Source: Anaerolineae bacterium (lineage in GTDB: Bacteria; Chloroflexota; Anaerolineae; B4-G1; DUEL01). Taken from it: 34,936 bases of DNA. Below are positions 30,189-34,936 of the stretch, piece after piece. The first letter of the stretch is position 1. Each line of letters opens with the position of its first letter. The notes under the pieces are model-generated. The model saw only the letters and a list, made by a program, of their open reading frames with translations. It had not been told where the DNA came from and did not search any database. The position numbers and the translations under genes were made by a program. The DNA lies in assembly GCA_016931695.1 (NCBI GenBank), contig JAFGEI010000195.1:1-34936 (forward strand), given 5' to 3'.

Positions 30189-31499
30189 ATGAAGAAAATG
30201 CATCTGCTCATCGCTGTCGCGCTCTTTGCGGCCCTGGCTGTGCCGGCGGCCGTTTCCGCGCAGCTCACCTACAACTCTGGTTTCCAGGTCCAGAACCTGG
30301 CGACCACCGACGCCAACATCCAGATTGACTTTTACTGGCAGGATGGCACCCTGGAGGCCTCGGTTTCTGACACCGTCGCCGCGGGCGGCTCCAACACCTA
30401 CTTCCCGCTGGCTGACGTACCGAGCGGCTTTAACGGCTCGGTGGTCATTTCCTCGGACCAGGACATCCGGGCCATCGCCAACGTGCTGGCCAACGGCATC
30501 AACTATGGCGCCAGCTACAGCGGCTTTACCGGCGGACAGACCACGGTCTATGCCCCGCTGCTCATGTACGAGAACGCGGGCTTTAACACCTGGTTCAACG
30601 TCCAGAACGCCGGCTCGGCGGCCACGACCGTCAACGTCACTTATGACGACGGCGTGACCAATAACTGCAACATCGAGCCCGGTGCGGCCTGCACCTTCGA
30701 CCAGACCACCGAAGGCCACGCGGCGGGCTGGGTCGGCTCGGCCGTCGTCACCGCCGGCGAGCCCATCGTCCTGGCGGGCATGGAGGTCGGTGCGGCGACC
30801 CTGTTTGGCTACAGCGGCTTTAGCGCCGGCACCCCCGCCCTGGACATCCCGCTGGTGAACGAGAACAACTCGGGCTATATCACTGGCGTCCAGATCCAGA
30901 ACCAGGGTGCGGCCGACACCGACGTGACGCTGCACTACGAGCCGGTCTCTGGCCTGGGCACCGCCTGCGACGAGACGCTGACCGTCCCGGCGGGCGAGTC
31001 GGCCACTTTTGCGCTCTATGCCTTCACCGGCGCTGAACTGCCGTCGGATGACTGCACCAGCGGCGCGCTCTTTGTCGGCTCGGCCACGGTGACCGCCAAC
31101 ACGGGCGGCGAGAACCTGGTGGCGATCGTCAACCAGCTCAACCTGGGCGCGAACCAGGGCTCGGCCTACGAGGGCTTTGCCGATGGCAGCGGCAGCGCCT
31201 CGGTGGTGATGCCGCTGATCATGGATCGCAACGGCGGCTACTACACCGGCTTTAACGTACTCAACGTTGGCACCGCCAACGCCACGGTGGCCTGCACCTT
31301 CTCCGGCACCTCCTACACCGTGGGGGGCACCATTGCTCCTGGAGAGGCAATGAACGACATTCAAAGTGGCAAGATTGCCGAAGGCTATGTCGGTTCCGCC
31401 GTCTGCACCAGCGACGGTGAGCCGATCGTGGCCGTGGTCAACGAGGTTGGCGGCGCCGGCTACGACAGCTTCCTCACCTACAGCGCCTTTAACCAGTAG
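30189..31499 (+). CDS. Secreted four-repeat beta-rich protein, possible surface/S-layer component
   Basis: 436 residues. Sec signal peptide (KK, hydrophobic core, cleavage after AVSA at 24). The mature protein is four repeats of about 90-110 residues (27-113, 119-211, 217-330, 338-434). The pattern is PLxxxNxGxxTGFxVQN, a Cys/Thr-rich strand region, GSAVVT...EPIVAxxN, ending in YSGF. Repeat 1 lacks its first strand. Repeats 2-4 each hold two cysteines (160/168, 260/289, 369/405), possible disulfides; repeat 1 has none. There is no TM anchor or sorting motif. A near-consensus promoter, GGAGGAA site, strong terminator and strongly C-ending codons indicate high expression. No family is recognised with certainty; a surface-layer or extracellular matrix role is inference. 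Confidence 0.85.
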   Translation: MKKMHLLIAVALFAALAVPAAVSAQLTYNSGFQVQNLATTDANIQIDFYWQDGTLEASVSDTVAAGGSNTYFPLADVPSGFNGSVVISSDQDIRAIANVLANGINYGASYSGFTGGQTTVYAPLLMYENAGFNTWFNVQNAGSAATTVNVTYDDGVTNNCNIEPGAACTFDQTTEGHAAGWVGSAVVTAGEPIVLAGMEVGAATLFGYSGFSAGTPALDIPLVNENNSGYITGVQIQNQGAADTDVTLHYEPVSGLGTACDETLTVPAGESATFALYAFTGAELPSDDCTSGALFVGSATVTANTGGENLVAIVNQLNLGANQGSAYEGFADGSGSASVVMPLIMDRNGGYYTGFNVLNVGTANATVACTFSGTSYTVGGTIAPGEAMNDIQSGKIAEGYVGSAVCTSDGEPIVAVVNEVGGAGYDSFLTYSAFNQ

Positions 31500-31525
31500 G
31501 CGATTGCGCTTTGGCGTAACCATTC

Positions 31526-31560
31526 AGGAGGGGCTCTCAGAGCCCCTCCTGTCTTTTTTC
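31526..31560 (+). terminator. Intrinsic terminator of the secreted protein gene
   Basis: Inverted repeat AGGAGGGGCT (31526-31535) and AGCCCCTCCT (31541-31550), followed by GTCTTTTTTC. It begins 27 bases after the stop codon. Confidence 0.93.
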
Positions 31561-31598
31561 CCCGCGCTCACATCGCCCAGCCCTGCAGGCTCGCCGCT

Positions 31599-31707
31599 AG
31601 CCCCCGAAGGGGGCTTGACTATTGAGCCCGGTCGCTTTAGCGCCGGGTGCGGGTACTCGGTTTCTTACCCGCCGTGTAACTGGCGTCGCCGGAGCTTTCG
31701 GGAAGGT
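31599..31707. repeat. Cluster of three hairpins plus a shared 15-nt motif
   Basis: In the 216-bp gap between the repeat protein and the superoxide reductase no gene is seen. Instead there are AGCCCCC/GGGGGCT (31599-31615), CCCGG-t-CGC/GCG-CCGGG (31627-31647) and GCGGGTA/TACCCGC (31649-31672). These are followed by AGCTTTCGGGAAGGT (31693-31707), which recurs inverted at 34915-34929. The set looks like a palindromic dispersed repeat. Confidence 0.6.
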
Positions 31708-31715
31708 CGAAACGG

Positions 31716-32090
31716 CTAGCCGCTGGTGGCGATCTCTTTGCTGCTTTCCCACAGCCCGTGGATGTTGCACAGCGAAAGCGCGATCAGCGTGCCCGGCTCG
31801 TTCACCTGCATCAGCAGCGTGGCCGCCGGATGGGCGTACGCGGTCCCCTCCCCGTGGGCGCCGAAATCAAAGTGGCCCACCTGGTAGACAAACTTGTCGC
31901 CCGCGGGTTGGAAATAGACGTCGATCCAGCGGATGTGGTGCTCGGTCGTGTTGGGGTGGGGGATCTCTTTGCCCACCGCGACGTTGACGAGGAACGGCAT
32001 CCCCGTCTCTACCTGGTCGGGGCACTCGATGGTGGGGACGTGTTTTTCCTTCTTCCAGTCTGCGGATTGAATTCTGTCTCCGATTGTCAT
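31716..32090 (-). CDS. Class II superoxide reductase (neelaredoxin type)
   Basis: 124 residues. It reduces superoxide to hydrogen peroxide without making oxygen (EC 1.15.1.2), a defence typical of anaerobes and microaerophiles. Iron ligands of the His4Cys site are visible: H17 (EKHVP), H45 (IPHPN), H51 (TTEHH), C108 and H111 (CNIHGLWE); E15/K16 form the active-site loop. The N-terminal rubredoxin-like Cys4 domain of class I is absent. GAGGAGGT lies upstream of ATG 32090. It is 71 bp after the second YeeE-like gene, with a perfect 22-bp palindrome in that gap, and probably belongs to the same transcription unit. Confidence 0.93.
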   Translation of the reverse strand: MTIGDRIQSADWKKEKHVPTIECPDQVETGMPFLVNVAVGKEIPHPNTTEHHIRWIDVYFQPAGDKFVYQVGHFDFGAHGEGTAYAHPAATLLMQVNEPGTLIALSLCNIHGLWESSKEIATSG

Positions 32091-32116
32091 CTATGACCTC
32101 CTCAAGTAAATTGTTG

Positions 32117-32138
32117 GGCAACTGCTCGAGCAGTTGCC
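32117..32138. promoter_or_regulatory. Perfect 22-bp palindrome before the superoxide reductase gene
   Basis: GGCAACTGCTC (32117-32127) followed at once by GAGCAGTTGCC (32128-32138). It lies 27-48 bases before the reductase ATG. It may be an operator or an RNA hairpin. AACTGCTC and the neighbouring GGATGCTCT (32141-32149) both recur in the repeat at 7325-7359, so it may instead be a copy of that repeat. Confidence 0.5.
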
Positions 32139-32161
32139 ATGGATGCTCTGTACCGCACTTT

Positions 32162-32701
32162 TTACAGTCCTGCCCGCTCCAGCAGGTGGAGCAGGAGAAC
32201 GATGAGGGCGGACAGCGGTACGATGACCACCCAATCGTTGACTTTGAGCAGGCGCGGCAGGGTGAGGCTGTCGAAATTCCCTTTTTTGAGGATGCCTTTC
32301 CGCAAGCGGGGATAGGCGGCGGCAAAGAGGCCGGAGCCGAGCAGGATGCCGGCCAGGCCGCCCACCATCGCGTCCAGGTAGCCGCTGCCCATGGCGCCGG
32401 CAATCGTCCCCGGGCAGTAGCCGAGCAGGGCAAAGCCCAGGCCAAAGATCAAGCCGCCGACGGCGTTCCTGCCCCACGAGCCTGGCTTGGGATCGAGCTG
32501 GATCCAGCCCAGGCTTTTCATCAGGTGGAGGCCGATCATGCCCGTCACCACGGCGGAGAGCATGATCTTGAGCACCGTCCAGTCCTCCAGCAGCAGTTGC
32601 CCGATGATGACGTCGTATTTCGTCACCCCGCCCTTTTGCAGCAGAAAGCCAAAGACGATGCCAAACAGAAATCCCCACAGCAAGGGCAACCTGGCTTTCA
32701 T
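32162..32701 (-). CDS. YeeE/YedE (DUF6691-type) half-transporter, second subunit
   Basis: 179 residues with about four to five TM helices. The family takes up thiosulfate or related sulfur species through a chain of conserved cysteines. This half carries FGLGFALLGYCPGT with C96 and an N-terminal LLQKGG, as in the C-terminal part of full-length YeeE. GGGAGGGG precedes ATG 32701. It is 12 bp after the other half-size subunit, and together they make one full-length equivalent, like the PmpA/PmpB pair of proteobacterial sulfide-response operons. Confidence 0.9.
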   Translation of the reverse strand: MKARLPLLWGFLFGIVFGFLLQKGGVTKYDVIIGQLLLEDWTVLKIMLSAVVTGMIGLHLMKSLGWIQLDPKPGSWGRNAVGGLIFGLGFALLGYCPGTIAGAMGSGYLDAMVGGLAGILLGSGLFAAAYPRLRKGILKKGNFDSLTLPRLLKVNDWVVIVPLSALIVLLLHLLERAGL

Positions 32702-32713
32702 TTTCCCCCTCCC

Positions 32714-33232
32714 TCAGGCAATGACGACGAACAAGAGATAGGCCATGGCGATGCCGCCGACAAAGAAGCAGATGGCCGAGACCCAACTGGAGATGGCCAG
32801 CTGCATCGTGCCGCTGATGCCGTGCCCGCTGGTGCAGCCGTCCGCCCAGCGGGAGCCGAGGCCCAGCAAGACGCCGCCCAGCAGGGCGACGAGCAGCCGT
32901 ACCGGGGCGCTGCTGCCAAAAGCGGCCGCCCACTGGCCGGGCACCCACTGCCAGCGGAAATCGCCCGACAACTGCGCCGAGGCCAATGCCCCCACGATCA
33001 TTCCCACGACCAGCATCCACTGCCAGTCGACGACGGGTTTGAACTCTTGGTAGTAGGGCCTGGCCGCGGCCTTTTTCCCGCGCAACAGCTTTTCGATCAT
33101 GCCGGCAGTGCGGGCAAAAGAGGTCGAGCAGCCGATGGGCTTGTTGGAGACGAGCCAGGTGAACCAGCTCAACACGCCGATGCCGATGCCGACGGCGTAG
33201 GGTGACCACGTCACGCGTTCGAGCCAATCCAT
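32714..33232 (-). CDS. YeeE/YedE half-transporter, first subunit
   Basis: 172 residues with about four to five TM helices. Conserved cysteines lie in KPIGCSTSFAR (C35) and in DGCTSGHGISG (C133), the signature of the YeeE/YedE sulfur-transport family. The protein is half the length of full YeeE; the other half follows 12 bp downstream. AGGAGGTC precedes ATG 33232, 11 bp after the persulfide dioxygenase-like gene. The long frame running upstream through that gene is a shadow. It probably moves thiosulfate or a sulfane-sulfur species across the membrane. Confidence 0.9.
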   Translation of the reverse strand: MDWLERVTWSPYAVGIGIGVLSWFTWLVSNKPIGCSTSFARTAGMIEKLLRGKKAAARPYYQEFKPVVDWQWMLVVGMIVGALASAQLSGDFRWQWVPGQWAAAFGSSAPVRLLVALLGGVLLGLGSRWADGCTSGHGISGTMQLAISSWVSAICFFVGGIAMAYLLFVVIA

Positions 33233-33243
33233 TTCACGACCTC

Positions 33244-34686
33244 CTACCGCTCCTCCGCCTCGCGGGGAAGATAGAGCGCAAAGAACCGGGAGCCGTGCGG
33301 GTTCTCGCAGACGGCGCACTCTCTGGCGTACCCGGCGGCGCTGTAGCCGGTCATACCGCCGGCCACGTTGTACACCTCCTGAAAGCCGTGCTGCTTGAGG
33401 ATGCTGGCGGCCAGGCCGGAGCGGTTGCCTGAGCTGCAGACGAGAAAGGTGGGCCTGGCAGGGTCCAGCTCGGCGTGGCGCGTGCGCAGGTCGGGAGCGG
33501 GGATGTTGACCGCGCCGTCGATGTGGCTGTCCGCAAACTCGAGCGGGCTGCGCACGTCCACCAGCACGATGCGCGCGGCGCCGGTGACCCTGTCGTGCAG
33601 GTCCTTGGCCGAGATCAGGTGAAAGTCGGCTGTCTGCTGGCCCGCAGTGGCCCAGGCCGTCATCCCGCCGTGGAGGTAGCCGGCGACGCGGTCGATTCCG
33701 ACCCGCTGGGCCCAGAGGCTGGCGGCGACGGCGTCCGCATAATGGTCGGCCACCAGCAAGATATCCTGGTCGGGGGGCAGAACCCAGCCGGCAAAGGTGG
33801 GAAAGTTGCCGTTGAGGTCCAGGTGCCAGGCGCCGGGGATGTGCAGCCCGGCAAAAGCGGTGTAGCTGCGCACGTCCACTACCGTGACGCCCGGGGCCGC
33901 CATCCGCTCGCGAAACTGTGCCGGTCCCAGTTCTTCCATGGCCGGCAGGTCGGCGAGCCGGGCCGGCCCGGCGCGGTTGACGTCGCTGCAGCGGCCAAAG
34001 TGATCGGGGGCCGGCGGCATGTTCGTGGTCAGGGAGCGGACAAAGTCGGGCTTGTCGAGCTGCAGCGCGGCGTTGTAGCGGCGCTCGTAGCCGACGGTGG
34101 TCAGCCACTTGGCGGCCATGGAGCGGCCGCAGAGGGAGCCTGCGCCGTGGGCGGGATAGACCTCGCAGTGCTCCGGCAGTTGGAGCAGCTTGTGGTGCAG
34201 GCTGTCGTACAACTGCCCGGCCAGCTGGACGGCCTGGTTGGGAAAGAGGTCCGGCCGGCCGACGTCGCCGACGAACAGCACGTCCCCCACAAAGACGCCG
34301 ATCGGGGTGTCGCCGCGGGCGCGGTCGGTCACGGTGTAGCAGACGTGTTCCGGGGTGTGGCCGGGGGTTTCCAGCACGCGCAGCAGCATGTCCTCGAGCT
34401 CGACGGCGTCGCCTTCGGCCAGCGGGACGTGGTCGAACTGGCATTCGGCTGCCCGGGGCGCATAGATCCGCGCGCCGGTCCGGGCCGCCAGGTCCACGTG
34501 GCCGGATATAAAGTCGGCGTGCAGGTGGGTTTGCAGGATGTGGGTGATGGGCACGCCCAGCTCGCGGGCCTGGTTGACGTAGAGGTCCACGTCGCGCTGC
34601 GGGTCGACGACGGCGCAGCCCGTTTTCCCGGCCAGGAGATACGAACTGTGGGCGATCTTGTCCAGAAAAAAATGTTTCAGCAGCAT
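33244..34686 (-). CDS. MBL-fold persulfide dioxygenase-like protein with two rhodanese domains
   Basis: 480 residues. The N-terminal metallo-beta-lactamase domain (1-240) has THLHADF (H54, H56, D58), H110 (TPGHTPEH), D135/D141 and PAHGAGSLCG (H180), as in ETHE1/Blh-type enzymes that oxidise glutathione persulfide to sulfite. Rhodanese 1 (about 252-355) lacks the catalytic Cys (VADHYAD, D314), so it is probably structural. Rhodanese 2 (about 358-455) keeps C417 in CSSGNRSG. A CxxC (457/460) lies near the end. It is likely to clear sulfide-derived persulfides. ATG 34686 is chosen by homology; the SD is weak. The frame extends to 34809. It is the first gene of the sulfur operon. Confidence 0.93.
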   Translation of the reverse strand: MLLKHFFLDKIAHSSYLLAGKTGCAVVDPQRDVDLYVNQARELGVPITHILQTHLHADFISGHVDLAARTGARIYAPRAAECQFDHVPLAEGDAVELEDMLLRVLETPGHTPEHVCYTVTDRARGDTPIGVFVGDVLFVGDVGRPDLFPNQAVQLAGQLYDSLHHKLLQLPEHCEVYPAHGAGSLCGRSMAAKWLTTVGYERRYNAALQLDKPDFVRSLTTNMPPAPDHFGRCSDVNRAGPARLADLPAMEELGPAQFRERMAAPGVTVVDVRSYTAFAGLHIPGAWHLDLNGNFPTFAGWVLPPDQDILLVADHYADAVAASLWAQRVGIDRVAGYLHGGMTAWATAGQQTADFHLISAKDLHDRVTGAARIVLVDVRSPLEFADSHIDGAVNIPAPDLRTRHAELDPARPTFLVCSSGNRSGLAASILKQHGFQEVYNVAGGMTGYSAAGYARECAVCENPHGSRFFALYLPREAEER

Positions 34687-34756
34687 GAAACCTGTCCAAT
34701 CGCCGGGCGAGGCGTCGTCCCGGCCAGTCGATTTGCCTTTTCGGCCCCTGCCCCCG

Positions 34757-34785
34757 ATACTATCACGAGTTGGAATAATGGGCAA
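34757..34785 (-). promoter_or_regulatory. Promoter of the sulfur/superoxide operon
   Basis: Minus strand: TTGCCC (34785-34780), a 17-bp spacer and TAGTAT (34762-34757). Transcription would start near 34750, about 64 nt before the first ATG. Confidence 0.6.
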
Positions 34786-34866
34786 GTGTAGAAGCTGGTG
34801 ATTGCCCAAGCACAGAGAGCGCCTTGACGATGTCGCATTTCACTCGCAGGTGTCATTGCGAGTCCA

Positions 34867-34929
34867 GTAGGTCACGCTTCAAGCGTGACCTACATAGTTC
34901 GACAATGGCAAATTACCTTCCCGAAAGCT
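34867..34929. repeat. Perfect 13-bp inverted repeat and shared 15-nt motif
   Basis: GTAGGTCACGCTT (34867-34879) and AAGCGTGACCTAC (34881-34893) are separated by one base. ACCTTCCCGAAAGCT (34915-34929) is the reverse complement of 31693-31707. The last 130 bp of the window hold no gene that I can support. Confidence 0.75.
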
Positions 34930-34936
34930 TGCAAAG

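Noticed and set aside
29937..31523. 528-codon minus-strand frame opposite the secreted protein
   Set aside because: Opposite-strand shadow caused by strong codon bias of the plus-strand gene; it would run through the tRNA-side promoter and shows no family features.
33233..34699. Long minus-strand frame joined to the first YeeE subunit
   Set aside because: Arg/Pro-rich shadow of the MBL/rhodanese gene; YeeE homology starts at ATG 33232.

Overview
The window is GC-rich bacterial chromosome. It carries no phage, plasmid, insertion-sequence or CRISPR signature. The best guess is a member of Chloroflexota (Anaerolineae or Caldilineae-like), probably anaerobic or microaerobic. This is inferred from a PDZ/multi-TM hybrid histidine kinase, IPDW-motif membrane proteins, a tungsten aldehyde:ferredoxin oxidoreductase, a superoxide reductase, an archease/RtcB pair and strong GGAGG-type ribosome sites. 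No rRNA or ribosomal-protein marker is present to confirm it.

Layout, left to right. (1) 1-5932: a promoter followed by a receiver-only response regulator, a PDZ/7TM/GAF/PAS hybrid histidine kinase and a GAF/PAS class III adenylate cyclase, with stop/start coupling between kinase and cyclase. A small hypothetical gene with its own promoter follows. (2) 6413-11694: pcm (minus strand), an intergenic inverted-repeat element, a winged-helix regulator with a degenerate receiver, a PH/SHOCT protein, archease plus RtcB (RNA ligation/repair), and an IPDW-motif membrane protein ending in a strong terminator. (3) 16869-11801, minus strand: one operon of lepB, a deoC with an extra four-cysteine tail, an AOR-family oxidoreductase, an internally duplicated unknown protein, and a receiver fused to a CpaE/MinD-like ATPase. 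(4) 17038-22005, plus strand: hypF, a bifunctional ftcD, and a TPR/zinc-ribbon/membrane protein. (5) 29862-21911, minus strand: tRNA-Leu(CAA), two tandem paralogous membrane-anchored proteins, a DUF885 peptidase-like protein, a GT-C glycosyltransferase, an alpha/beta hydrolase, a clan GH-A-like glycosidase and an amino-acid-type substrate-binding lipoprotein. (6) 29992-31560, plus strand: a near-consensus promoter, a long leader containing a perfect 11-nt anti-SD complement far from the start codon, a secreted four-repeat protein, and a strong terminator. (7) 34785-31716, minus strand: a sulfur/oxygen-defence operon of an MBL-fold persulfide-dioxygenase/rhodanese protein, two half-size YeeE/YedE transporters and a class II superoxide reductase.

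Intergenic promoters share a sigma-70 form (TTGNNN, 17-bp spacer, TATAAT-like), so transcription units can be mapped with some confidence. The most interesting items are the DeoC-AOR gene coupling with the Cys-rich DeoC tail, the leader and repeat architecture of the secreted protein, the linked superoxide reductase/persulfide oxidation/sulfur transport operon, the receiver-CpaE fusion whose P-loop lacks its lysines, and a family of palindromic intergenic repeats.
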